A program made the translations under genes and the position numbers. From Chloroflexota bacterium (lineage in GTDB: Bacteria > Chloroflexota > Dormibacteria > CF-121): a stretch of 33,610 nt of DNA. Numbering within the stretch: the first letter of the stretch is position 1; each line of letters opens with the position of its first letter. Positions 15,737 through 22,365 of this stretch are shown in pieces. The notes beneath the pieces are model-generated. The model had not been told where the DNA came from. It ran no database searches and worked only from the letters and a program-made list of their open reading frames with translations. The DNA lies in contig VBDY01000162.1 in assembly GCA_005882775.1 (NCBI GenBank), positions 1 to 33,610 of the forward strand. The letters are read 5' to 3'.

Positions 15737-16700
15737 AGGCGAGCGCGGCGTCAACCGCCTGCAGGATCCGATCCGCGTCCGGCAGGTACAGCTTCTCGAA
15801 CCGCGCGGGTGGATAGGGGATGTTGAGCCCGGCGACGCGGGCGACCGGCGCCTCGAGCACGTCGAAGGCGTCGTGGCTGATCCGGGCGGCGATCTCCGCC
15901 CCGAAGCCACCGAAGACCGGGGCCTCGTGCACGACCACAGCCCGGTGCGTCTTGCGGACGGAGGCGAGCACCGTCTCCGTGTCAAGGGGAGATAGGCTGC
16001 GCAGGTCGATCACCTCCAGCGAGATCCCTTCCTGCTCAGCCGAGCGGGCTGCCTGCAAAGCAGTCTCCACAGTTGGGCCGTACGCGATCACCGAAACCTG
16101 GCTGCCCTCGCGCGAGATCTTCGCCTTGCCTATGGGCACAGCCGCGGATGGCAGGTCGATCTCCTCCTTGAGGTAGTAGCGCGACTTGGGCTCGAAGAAG
16201 ACCACCGGATCATCGTCCTCGATTGCGCTCTGCAGCAGTCCGTAGGCATCGCCCGGGGTGGCCGGTGTGACGACCTTGAGCCCGGCGGTGTGCGCGAAGT
16301 ATGCCTCCGGACTCTCGGAGTGATGCTCGACCGCGCCGATGTTGCCTCCAAACGGCACCCGGATCGTGATCGGTAAGGGGACACCGGAGCGGTTGCGGTA
16401 CTTGGCGACGTGGCTGACGATCTGGTCAAACGCCGGGTAGATGAACCCGTCGAACTGGATCTCCGGGACCGGGCGAAAGCCTTTCAAGGCCAGCCCCACT
16501 GAGATGCCGATGATGGCGGACTCGGCCAGCGGTGTATCGAACACACGGTCCTCGCCGAATTCCTTCTGGAGGCCGTCGGTTATCCGAAAAACACCGCCTA
16601 GCGGGCCCACGTCCTCACCGAAGATCAGGGTCTTAGGGTTCTTGCGCAGCGCGTCGCGCAAGCTGGTGTTGATCGCCTTAGCCATGGTGACCGAGCTCAT
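15729..16700 (-). CDS. 2-oxo acid dehydrogenase E1, beta subunit (set 2)
   Basis: This 323-residue beta subunit is homologous to the set 1 beta chain but clearly diverged. Visible motifs are LIFGEDVGPLGGVFRITDGL, FDTPLAESAIIGISVGLAL with the TPP-activating Glu, PEIQFDGFIYPAFDQIV, GAVEHHSESPEAYFAHTAGLKVV and the C-terminal LEVIDLRSLSPLDTETV. The ATG overlaps the E1 alpha stop by 4 nt and its own stop overlaps the E2 start by 8 nt, so E1 alpha, E1 beta and E2 form one coupled unit. With alpha it catalyses TPP-dependent decarboxylation of a 2-oxo acid. Branched-chain type is favoured by the GPLGGVFR and HHSESPEA segments, but pyruvate is not excluded. Confidence 0.94.
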   Translation of the reverse strand: MSSVTMAKAINTSLRDALRKNPKTLIFGEDVGPLGGVFRITDGLQKEFGEDRVFDTPLAESAIIGISVGLALKGFRPVPEIQFDGFIYPAFDQIVSHVAKYRNRSGVPLPITIRVPFGGNIGAVEHHSESPEAYFAHTAGLKVVTPATPGDAYGLLQSAIEDDDPVVFFEPKSRYYLKEEIDLPSAAVPIGKAKISREGSQVSVIAYGPTVETALQAARSAEQEGISLEVIDLRSLSPLDTETVLASVRKTHRAVVVHEAPVFGGFGAEIAARISHDAFDVLEAPVARVAGLNIPYPPARFEKLYLPDADRILQAVDAALAYG

Positions 16701-17785
16701 CCGGGGGACTCCAGCGAGCTCTCGAACTCTTCGCGTTCCTGTTGGAATCCGGGCGAGGGGCGGCTGTAGACTCGGTCGAACATCGCCTTCCCCGGGTCGG
16801 GCGCCGGCGCCTCCCTCAAGCGAGTGCGCATCTTCTCCGCGGTCGACTCCGCCTCCTTGCCGATCCCGTCGACGCCCGCCTGGTCGAGCAGGCCCTCAGC
16901 GCGCAGCCAGCGCTCGTACCGGGCGATCGGGTCTTTGGACGACCAGGCCTCCAGCTCGGCAGCGGTCCGGTAGCGGGTCGGGTCGTCGGAGCTGGTGTGG
17001 GCGCCCATCCTATATGTCTGCGCTTCGATCAGGTACGGCCCATCGCCGCGACGGGCCCGCTCCGCCGCGGCGCGGGTAGCCGCGAAGACCGCCAGGACGT
17101 CGTTGCCGTCGATGCGAATGCCGGGAAAGCCGTAGCCGGCGGCCCGGTCGGCGATACGGCCGGCGGTCTGCCTGGGCAGTGGCACGGAGATGGCCCAGTA
17201 ATTGTTCTGGCAGAGGAATATCACCGGCGCCTTGAAGACCCCGGCAAAGTTCATGGCTTCGTGCCAGTCGCCGGCAGAGGTGGCGCCGTCACCGAAGGTA
17301 ACCAGGACGACCTCCCCGGAGCCTTCTAGCCGGGAGCCCATGGCAAATCCGACTGCGTGGGGCACCTGGGTCGCAACCGGGATGGCCAACGGCGCGAAGT
17401 GGAATTTCCGAGGATCCCAGGCTCCGTGCGTCAGCCCGCGGAAGACCGTCAGCATGGTTGCTGGGTCGATGCCCCGGCACATCGCCATTCCGAACTCGCG
17501 GTAGCTGGGAAAGATCCAGTCGGTCGGCTCGAGCGCCATCGTCGCCCCGACGTGGGCCGCCTCCTGGCCCAGGAACTGTCCCCACAGACCGAGCTCGCCC
17601 TGCCGCTGCAGGTTGAGCGCTTCCTGGTCGGCGCGCCGGATGGACACCATCTTTCGATAGAGGTCGACGAAGCCCTCCGGGGTCAGACCCAGCGCGCGGC
17701 GCGGGTCTCCGGCCAGCGATCCGTCCGCCCGCAACACGCTGCGGACCGGGTCCTGTTCGCGCACGACCTGCGCAGAATCCGCCAT
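16697..17785 (-). CDS. 2-oxo acid dehydrogenase E1, alpha subunit (set 2)
   Basis: This 362-residue alpha subunit opens the set 2 unit. The TPP/Mg motif GDGATSAGDWHEAMNFAGVFKAPVIFLCQNN is complete with canonical GDG. GQFLGQEAAHVGATMAL, FPSYREFGMAMCRG and YRMGAHTSSDDPTRYR, the phosphorylation-loop equivalent, are also typical. The N-terminal extension of about 40 residues is longer than in set 1. ATG 17785 lies 9 nt after a TATATT box on the minus strand, so the 5' leader must be only a few bases; GAGG sits too close to the ATG to act as a normal Shine-Dalgarno sequence. It is divergent from a membrane protein gene whose own -10 box overlaps this one. Confidence 0.94.
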   Translation of the reverse strand: MADSAQVVREQDPVRSVLRADGSLAGDPRRALGLTPEGFVDLYRKMVSIRRADQEALNLQRQGELGLWGQFLGQEAAHVGATMALEPTDWIFPSYREFGMAMCRGIDPATMLTVFRGLTHGAWDPRKFHFAPLAIPVATQVPHAVGFAMGSRLEGSGEVVLVTFGDGATSAGDWHEAMNFAGVFKAPVIFLCQNNYWAISVPLPRQTAGRIADRAAGYGFPGIRIDGNDVLAVFAATRAAAERARRGDGPYLIEAQTYRMGAHTSSDDPTRYRTAAELEAWSSKDPIARYERWLRAEGLLDQAGVDGIGKEAESTAEKMRTRLREAPAPDPGKAMFDRVYSRPSPGFQQEREEFESSLESPG

Positions 17786-17794
17786 CGCCTCGTC

Positions 17795-17804
17795 AATATA
17801 TACT
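17795..17804. promoter_or_regulatory. Overlapping divergent -10 boxes between E1 alpha and a membrane protein
   Basis: The 30-bp intergenic gap contains AATATATACT. TATATT on the minus strand (17800-17795) ends 9 bp before the E1 alpha ATG, and TATACT on the plus strand (17799-17804) ends 10 bp before the TTG of the membrane protein gene. The two boxes share two base pairs. No clear -35 hexamers are visible for either direction. Confidence 0.5.
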
Positions 17805-17814
17805 CGACCGCATC

Positions 17815-18366
17815 TTGGCCGATGCCGGTGCGGCGCGAGTGGGAAAGAATCTTCCCAAGCGGATCGCCAGGGCCTACCAGGAACATGTCGATTACCGGCG
17901 CGAGGCCGCTCTTCGCATGTGGTTGGCCTTCATCGTCACGTTCCTCCTGCTGCGGGGACTGACCCTGGGGATCCGTTACCACCTGCTTCCAGTTGGCAAC
18001 GTGGTGACCAGCAGCGGCCTGCACATTCACCACTTCGTCTGGGGCATCCTGATCCTGATCGTGGTCGGGTTTCTCGGGATCACCCTCCAGTCACCGAAGC
18101 TGCTCCCCTGGGTTGCGGTCGGCTTCGGGGTCGGCGCCGCGCTCGTCCTGGACGAATTCGCCCTCTGGCTGAACCTGCGGGACGTCTACTGGGAGAAGCA
18201 GGGTGGGGACAGCGTCCACCTGGTGATCCTGGTGGCGGCGTTGCTCGGCGTCTATTACGCGGCCGATCGGTTCTGGAAGCAGGTGGTCATGGAGGTGCGC
18301 GCTGTGCTCCGGCTCGCCATGTCTGGCGAGCAGCGGCTCTTTCGGCGCCGAAAGAAAAGCGCATGA
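17815..18366 (+). CDS. Conserved integral membrane protein, about four TM helices
   Basis: The 183-residue protein has a basic N-terminal region (KNLPKRIARAYQEHVDYRR) followed by roughly four hydrophobic segments and a basic C-terminus (FRRRKKSA). A His-rich loop, SSGLHIHHFVWGI, and an acidic intramembrane motif, VLDEFALWLNLRDVYW, stand out and look conserved rather than random. Similar uncharacterised membrane proteins occur in actinobacteria and relatives, but I know of no function. The paired His and Asp/Glu could bind metal; this is speculation. TTG 17815 lies about four bases after the predicted transcription start; GTG 17839 is an alternative. Its stop overlaps the next gene's start (ATGA). 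Confidence 0.75.
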   Translation: MADAGAARVGKNLPKRIARAYQEHVDYRREAALRMWLAFIVTFLLLRGLTLGIRYHLLPVGNVVTSSGLHIHHFVWGILILIVVGFLGITLQSPKLLPWVAVGFGVGAALVLDEFALWLNLRDVYWEKQGGDSVHLVILVAALLGVYYAADRFWKQVVMEVRAVLRLAMSGEQRLFRRRKKSA

Positions 18367-19034
18367 GCGGCCCGGCCGACTCCCTGCAGCGCCTCCAGGA
18401 GACCGAGCACGAGCTGCGAGCTTCGCAGGAACGGATCGCAGAACTGCGCCGAGTCCTCGATGGTGACCCGGCGGCTGAGGACCATCGACCACGGCTGCTC
18501 CGGGCAGAGGCAAGACGCAAGGCGCTCTCGGGACAGCTCGAACAGGCGGAGACCCGTGAGCGCGAGGAACGGGCGCGTGCACGCAGCCACGAGCGGCAAC
18601 TGTATTCCGGAGTGATCCACAATCCTCGGGAGCTGACCCAGCTCTCTGAGGAGCTCGACCACCTGCGAGTCCAGCTGGCCACCGAAGAAGTGGAAGAGAT
18701 GGAGCTTCTGAGCTCGCTTGACGAGGCGGACCGCGAGCTGGCCGATGCGCTATCGGAAGCGGAGACAACGCGGGCCGAGCTCAAGCAGCAGGAACAACAA
18801 GCGGACAACGCGTCTCGCCGGATCGCCGACCAGCGGGCAGCGATTCCCGCGGCTCATCTCCGGCTGTATGACCGGGTCGCCGCCTTCAGGCCGGCGCCGG
18901 CGGTGGTCGACGTGCGCGATGGTGTCTGTGCCGGCTGCCGCCTGCCCCTCTCCCACAGCCAGCTGCGAGCGTTGCGGATGTCGGCCGATCCGCTCACGTG
19001 TGAGACCTGCGGCCGGATCCTGATCGCGCCTTGA
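18363..19034 (+). CDS. Coiled-coil protein with C4 zinc ribbon (CT398/CdsZ-like)
   Basis: The 223-residue protein is almost entirely a charged coiled coil up to about residue 165, followed by a zinc ribbon with two CxxC pairs (CAGCRLP and CETCGRILIAP). The mid-section signature YSGVIHNPRELTQLSEEL marks the CT398-like family. Proteins of this family form a coiled-coil hairpin, and chlamydial and other members bind partner proteins; a nucleic-acid link has been suggested because the gene is often beside RNase H genes. That pairing is seen here: its TGA overlaps the TTG start of an RNase H gene. ATG 18363 is used; the long ORF-track extension is in another gene's region. Confidence 0.88.
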   Translation: MSGPADSLQRLQETEHELRASQERIAELRRVLDGDPAAEDHRPRLLRAEARRKALSGQLEQAETREREERARARSHERQLYSGVIHNPRELTQLSEELDHLRVQLATEEVEEMELLSSLDEADRELADALSEAETTRAELKQQEQQADNASRRIADQRAAIPAAHLRLYDRVAAFRPAPAVVDVRDGVCAGCRLPLSHSQLRALRMSADPLTCETCGRILIAP

Positions 19035-19747
19035 GCGCTCCCGAGACCGTGATCGTCCATACGGACGGAGCCTCGCGCGGGAACCCTGGTCCCGCGTCGA
19101 TCGGCGTCGTCATTGCTGAGCCGTCCGGTCACGTCCTTCGCGAGTTTGGTGAGGCGCTCGCCCCCACCACGAACAATGTGGCGGAGTACACCGCCGTCAT
19201 CCGCGCCCTGGAGAGTGCGCTCGAGCTGGGGGCCCGCCGGGTCCAGGTCCAGATGGACAGCCAGCTGGTCGTCCGGCAGCTCAACGGCTCGTACCGGGTC
19301 AAGCACCCGGATATGTTGCCCCTCTACCGGCGGGTGCTGGAGCTGATCCAGCGCTTTGAGGAGGTCACCTTCGCACATGTGCCCCGAGAGCAGAACACCG
19401 AAGCGGACCGGCTGGCCAACGCGGCGCTCGATCGCGTTCCCGCGGAGGAATCGGCGGTGGCCCGCCTCTTCAAGCTGCTCGTCGATGGCAAGGCCGAGGA
19501 GGCACGCGGACTGCTCTCCACCGAGTTCGAGTACCGGCGAGCAAGCGACGAGGATGCCGGTGATGCGGAAGTCTTCCTGCGCGCGTGGCGCCGGCCGGGT
19601 GCCGGCTGGCAGCCGGCGTCGATCAGGGTCACGGGTCCCGACATCATCTTCGAGGCGCGCCGGCAGAAGGAAGCAATCCTCTGGATCGGCCGCGTTGGCG
19701 ACGGAAAGGTCGAGAGCATCACCGAGTATCGCGACACGATCTCTTGA
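19031..19747 (+). CDS. Ribonuclease HI-like protein with C-terminal NTF2-like domain
   Basis: Residues about 1-135 form an RNase HI domain that would cleave RNA in RNA:DNA hybrids. The four acidic active-site positions are visible: VHTDGASRGNPGPA (Asp12), NNVAEYTAVIRALE (Glu), VQMDSQLVVRQL (Asp) and EADRLANAAL (Asp). The remaining roughly 100 residues (AVARLFKLLVDGKAEEARGLL ... ILWIGRVGDGKVESITEYRDT) have the pattern of a SnoaL/NTF2-like fold, a small cone-shaped domain used as an enzyme or dimerisation module. Actinobacterial relatives often carry a phosphatase domain instead, so this extension is unusual. TTG start overlaps the upstream stop (TTGA), and its own stop overlaps the next TTG. 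The extension call rests on pattern recognition only. Confidence 0.85.
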   Translation: MSAPETVIVHTDGASRGNPGPASIGVVIAEPSGHVLREFGEALAPTTNNVAEYTAVIRALESALELGARRVQVQMDSQLVVRQLNGSYRVKHPDMLPLYRRVLELIQRFEEVTFAHVPREQNTEADRLANAALDRVPAEESAVARLFKLLVDGKAEEARGLLSTEFEYRRASDEDAGDAEVFLRAWRRPGAGWQPASIRVTGPDIIFEARRQKEAILWIGRVGDGKVESITEYRDTIS

Positions 19748-20925
19748 CGCAATCATCGGCTGAGGTCCTGAGCTACCGGGCGCTGCTGGCCGTGCCCAGC
19801 TTTCGCCGGTTCCTGGGCGCCACCCTCCTGGTGCGCACCGCCGCTGCCATCTGGCAGCTGGGACTGGTGCTATTCGTGCTCCAGAAGTTCCACTCACCCG
19901 CGCTCGCCGGGCTTACGATTTTCTTCAGCATCGCGCCGGGAATCCTGATCAGTCCGCTGGCCGGCGTGCTCCTCGACCGCCATGGCCGCATCCGTCTGAT
20001 GCTTCTCGACTACACGATCGCGGGCCTGACCCTTGTCCTGATCGTCTGGTTGTCGGCAACGGGGCACCTATCTGCGGGGCTCCTGATACCGATCGTTGCG
20101 GTCAGCTCGCTGACCAACCCGTTGGGCAGCGTGGGCAGCCGATCCATGTTCCCCCTGATCGTGCCGCGACCGCTCTGGGACCGAGCGAACGCACTCGACA
20201 GCATCGGCTACACCGGGCCGGCGATCGTCGGTCCGGCTCTGGCTGGAGCGCTGACCGCGGCGCGGGGCGCCGAGCTGGCCCTGCTGGTCAGCGCCGTGAT
20301 GTTCGTGGCCGCCGCAGCCGTGCTGATCGGAGTGGCTGAACCGCAGACCGACCCCGATTTATCAGAGCCGGTCTTTCCGGCTGCTCTCGGCGCCCTGCGC
20401 TACGTCCTGCGGAACCGGAGTCTGCGCGGAATCGCGGCGGCTATCTCGGTCGCCAACCTCGGGCAGGCGGCACTCACTGTCGGCCTGCCGGTCCTGGTCT
20501 TCGACCGGCTGCACGGTGGTCCCGCCCTCGTCGGCCAGCTGTGGGCTGCCCAGGGAGCGGCAGGCGTCGTCGGTAGCCTGCTCGTCGGCAAGCTGAACAC
20601 CGAGGGGAAGGAGCGTCAGATCCTCGCGTGGACGATGGTTGGCGGAGCGGTGGGGCTCGGGATCCTGGCGATGGCCGGCAGCTGGTGGGAAGTGCTTGCA
20701 GCCATGGTCCTGTTGGGTGCATTCCTGGGCCCCAGCGACGTCGTCGGGCGGGCGTTCGCGGTGTCGATGAACCTGAACTACGCTGGCTTGCCGGTGGGAT
20801 CCGCCATCTCGGGACAGCTGGTCCAGCGGTCCCTGGTACTGGCGTTCATCGTCGGCGCCGGGCTGACCCTGTTCTCTGCCTGGCTGACGCTGGCTTTGAT
20901 CCCGGCAGAGCACCGGGAGGCTTGA
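19744..20925 (+). CDS. Major facilitator superfamily transporter
   Basis: This 393-residue protein has about twelve hydrophobic segments arranged as two halves. The loop between TM2 and TM3 reads GVLLDRHGRIRLMLLD, the MFS motif A region. It also has PRPLWDRANALDSIGYTGPAIVGPALAGAL, typical of the MFS_3/enterobactin-exporter-like group. Its substrate cannot be read; drug or small-molecule export is the usual guess. TTG 19744 overlaps the RNase H stop (TTGA), and the ORF-track extension to 19585 lies inside that gene. The stop codon overlaps the putative -35 element of the RNase P RNA promoter. Confidence 0.88.
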   Translation: MTQSSAEVLSYRALLAVPSFRRFLGATLLVRTAAAIWQLGLVLFVLQKFHSPALAGLTIFFSIAPGILISPLAGVLLDRHGRIRLMLLDYTIAGLTLVLIVWLSATGHLSAGLLIPIVAVSSLTNPLGSVGSRSMFPLIVPRPLWDRANALDSIGYTGPAIVGPALAGALTAARGAELALLVSAVMFVAAAAVLIGVAEPQTDPDLSEPVFPAALGALRYVLRNRSLRGIAAAISVANLGQAALTVGLPVLVFDRLHGGPALVGQLWAAQGAAGVVGSLLVGKLNTEGKERQILAWTMVGGAVGLGILAMAGSWWEVLAAMVLLGAFLGPSDVVGRAFAVSMNLNYAGLPVGSAISGQLVQRSLVLAFIVGAGLTLFSAWLTLALIPAEHREA

Positions 20926-20948
20926 AATCGGGATGAGGCGGATAGAAT
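20922..20948 (+). promoter_or_regulatory. Probable rnpB promoter
   Basis: TTGAAA (20922-20927), overlapping the MFS stop, and TAGAAT (20943-20948) are separated by 15 bp. Transcription six to seven bases later would begin at the first base of RNase P RNA helix P1 (20955), which supports the call despite the short spacer. Confidence 0.5.
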
Positions 20949-20954
20949 TTGTTC

Positions 20955-21332
20955 GCGAGTCCGCCAGGCAGCCGCGGCAGGAGCGCACCTGTCGAGGAAA
21001 GTCCGAGCTCCGCAGAGCAGGGTGCCGGGTAACACCCGGTCGGGGTAACCCGAAGGAGAGTGCCACAGAAAAGACACAGCCGGTGGCAACACCGGCGAAG
21101 GTGAAATGGTGGTGGTAAGAGCCCACCAGCGGCCGGGAGACCGGCCGGCTAGGTAAACCCCACTCGGAGCAAGACCTAATAGGAGGACGAATCGGCTGGC
21201 TCGGCCGGTCCTCGGGTACGGTCGCTTGAGTCGTCGGGCAACCGGCGAACCAGACGGATGGCTGCCCCTCCGGTGCGTGCCGGCTTCGGCCGGCGAGGCG
21301 GAGGACAGAACTCGGCTTATCGGCGGACTCGC
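20955..21332 (+). ncRNA. rnpB: RNase P RNA, bacterial type A
   Basis: The RNA subunit of RNase P matures the 5' ends of tRNAs. Its ends pair perfectly as helix P1: GCGAGTCCGCC at 20955-20965 with GGCGGACTCGC at 21322-21332. Conserved core elements are present in order: GAGGAAAGTCCGAGCTC (CR I), AGAGTGCCACAGAAAA, GAAATGGTGGTGGTAAGAG, AGACCTAATAGGAGG and the 3' GGACAGAACTCGGCTTATC. Length is about 378 nt, normal for type A. No U-rich terminator is visible directly after it, so 3' processing is likely. Confidence 0.97.
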
Positions 21333-21428
21333 TCTATCTAATCCGCAGCTGGCCTACGCCCGCCGCGTAAGGCTGTCTGCCATGCAGCGGTCGACAACAG
21401 ACGGCTTCCGTTGGTCCGTTGTACGAGT

Positions 21429-21755
21429 ATGCAGACCAAGGAGTTGGTCCGAAAGCCATCCCTCTGGGTGATCGCTCTGGCTGCGGGCGCATTGCTGCTG
21501 GCGATCGGGACCTGGGAGTTGTTCCGAATGGCTTCGTACGAAGATGGCTACACCGGCGAGGTATTTGCACGAGCTGCGACGCTGCTGCGCGCGATAGCGC
21601 TGGTTGAGATCTTGATCGTCGTCGCCGCATCCGCGATCATGGCCGTGACCCTTCGTACATGGCTACCTCGCTTGGTCTCCCTTGCGATCATCGTCTGGGT
21701 GCTGGGAATCCTGGACGCCGTGCTCGGAGTCACGGCCGGCGTGATTCCCCGGTGA
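21429..21755 (+). CDS. Small integral membrane protein, three TM helices
   Basis: This 108-residue hydrophobic protein has three predicted membrane segments: SLWVIALAAGALLLAIGTW, ALVEILIVVAASAIMAV and LVSLAIIVWVLGILDAVLGV. A short loop, RMASYEDGYTGEVFARA, follows the first helix. I recognise no family. ATG 21429 is preferred; the ORF track uses TTG 21411, six codons earlier, and neither has a good ribosome-binding site. It stands alone between rnpB and the mraZ control region, with 96 bp after the RNase P RNA and no clear promoter of its own. Confidence 0.6.
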   Translation: MQTKELVRKPSLWVIALAAGALLLAIGTWELFRMASYEDGYTGEVFARAATLLRAIALVEILIVVAASAIMAVTLRTWLPRLVSLAIIVWVLGILDAVLGVTAGVIPR

Positions 21756-21770
21756 GGTCGGGGTGGCCAG

Positions 21771-21786
21771 CCACAAGATGTAGTAC
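21771..21786 (+). promoter_or_regulatory. NrdR-box-like site 1
   Basis: CCACAAGATGTAGTAC matches the core of the NrdR box (C-w-A-n-A-T-n-T-w-G inside an aca...tgt frame) and is repeated 40 bp downstream with 13 of 16 bases identical. NrdR normally represses ribonucleotide reductase genes; no such gene is in the window. Confidence 0.4.
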
Positions 21787-21810
21787 CGGCCTGGCACACG
21801 CGACACCACG

Positions 21811-21826
21811 CCACAAGATTTAGTTC
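21811..21826 (+). promoter_or_regulatory. NrdR-box-like site 2
   Basis: CCACAAGATTTAGTTC is the second copy of the repeated site. It ends 7 bp before the TTGACA -35 box of the mraZ promoter, so a bound dimer would sit on the same DNA face or next to polymerase. Paired boxes about an integral number of helical turns apart are characteristic of NrdR. Confidence 0.4.
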
Positions 21827-21833
21827 GAAATCG

Positions 21834-21862
21834 TTGACAGGCACCTGTCGCAGTGGTAAGTT
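21834..21862 (+). promoter_or_regulatory. Promoter of the mraZ cell-wall/division cluster
   Basis: TTGACA (21834-21839) is followed after 17 bp by TAAGTT (21857-21862), preceded by TGG, an extended -10 element. The -10 hexamer itself is weak, matching three of six positions. Transcription would begin near 21869, giving a 59-nt leader that contains the MraZ repeats. Confidence 0.6.
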
Positions 21863-21873
21863 TCGGCGTGCCG

Positions 21874-21907
21874 GTGGCACAAAGTGGGGAATGGTGGGGA
21901 AAATGGG
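21874..21907 (+). promoter_or_regulatory. MraZ-binding repeats
   Basis: GTGGC (21874), GTGGG (21884) and GTGGG (21894) recur at exactly 10 bp with 5-bp spacers, followed by ATGGG at 21903. MraZ is known to bind such GTGGG repeats upstream of its own gene. The position just after the promoter fits autoregulation of the whole cluster. Confidence 0.8.
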
Positions 21908-21927
21908 CCGCAAAGTGATCTTGCCTG

Positions 21928-22365
21928 ATGTTTCTTGGCACCTATCGCCACGCGGTGGACTCCAAGGGACGGCTGGCGATCCCGGCGCGGTTTCGGGAGC
22001 AGCTTCCCACCGGCAGCATCATCTCCAAGGGGGCAGAGGGGTGTCTCCAGGTCTACGGCCCGGACGAGTGGGTCAAGGAGCAGTCGGCCCTGCAACTGAC
22101 CTCCGAGAGCCCGGCCGAGGAGCGACGCCTCACCAGGATGCGATTCGGCGCCGCCCGGGAGTGCGAATTCGACGCCCAGGGCCGGATCGTCCTGTCCGCC
22201 GACCAGCGGGGCTATGCCGGGATCACCGGCATCGCCTGGATCGTCGGCGTCAACAACTTGATCGAGATCTGGAACGACGAGAATTGGCGTCGCATTGGCG
22301 AAGCAACGCCCGAGGAATACACGCGCATCCAGGACCAGGTGGCCGAGCGCCGGCGTGGAAAATGA
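21928..22365 (+). CDS. mraZ: Transcriptional regulator MraZ
   Basis: MraZ is a ring-forming AbrB-fold DNA-binding protein that controls its own division and cell-wall cluster. The 145-residue sequence has two tandem SpoVT/AbrB-like halves, each with its marker: DSKGRLAIPARFR near residue 11 and DAQGRIVLSADQR near residue 85. The N-terminal MFLGTYRHAVD is typical, so ATG 21928 is secure even though no Shine-Dalgarno sequence is obvious. GTGGG repeats in its leader are its expected operator. It overlaps rsmH by 11 nt and starts the cluster. Confidence 0.96.
   Translation: MFLGTYRHAVDSKGRLAIPARFREQLPTGSIISKGAEGCLQVYGPDEWVKEQSALQLTSESPAEERRLTRMRFGAARECEFDAQGRIVLSADQRGYAGITGIAWIVGVNNLIEIWNDENWRRIGEATPEEYTRIQDQVAERRRGK

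Noticed and set aside
21226-21471. 81-aa ORF within and after rnpB
   Set aside because: Its first half is RNase P RNA, including helix P1, and it has no start signal or family match.
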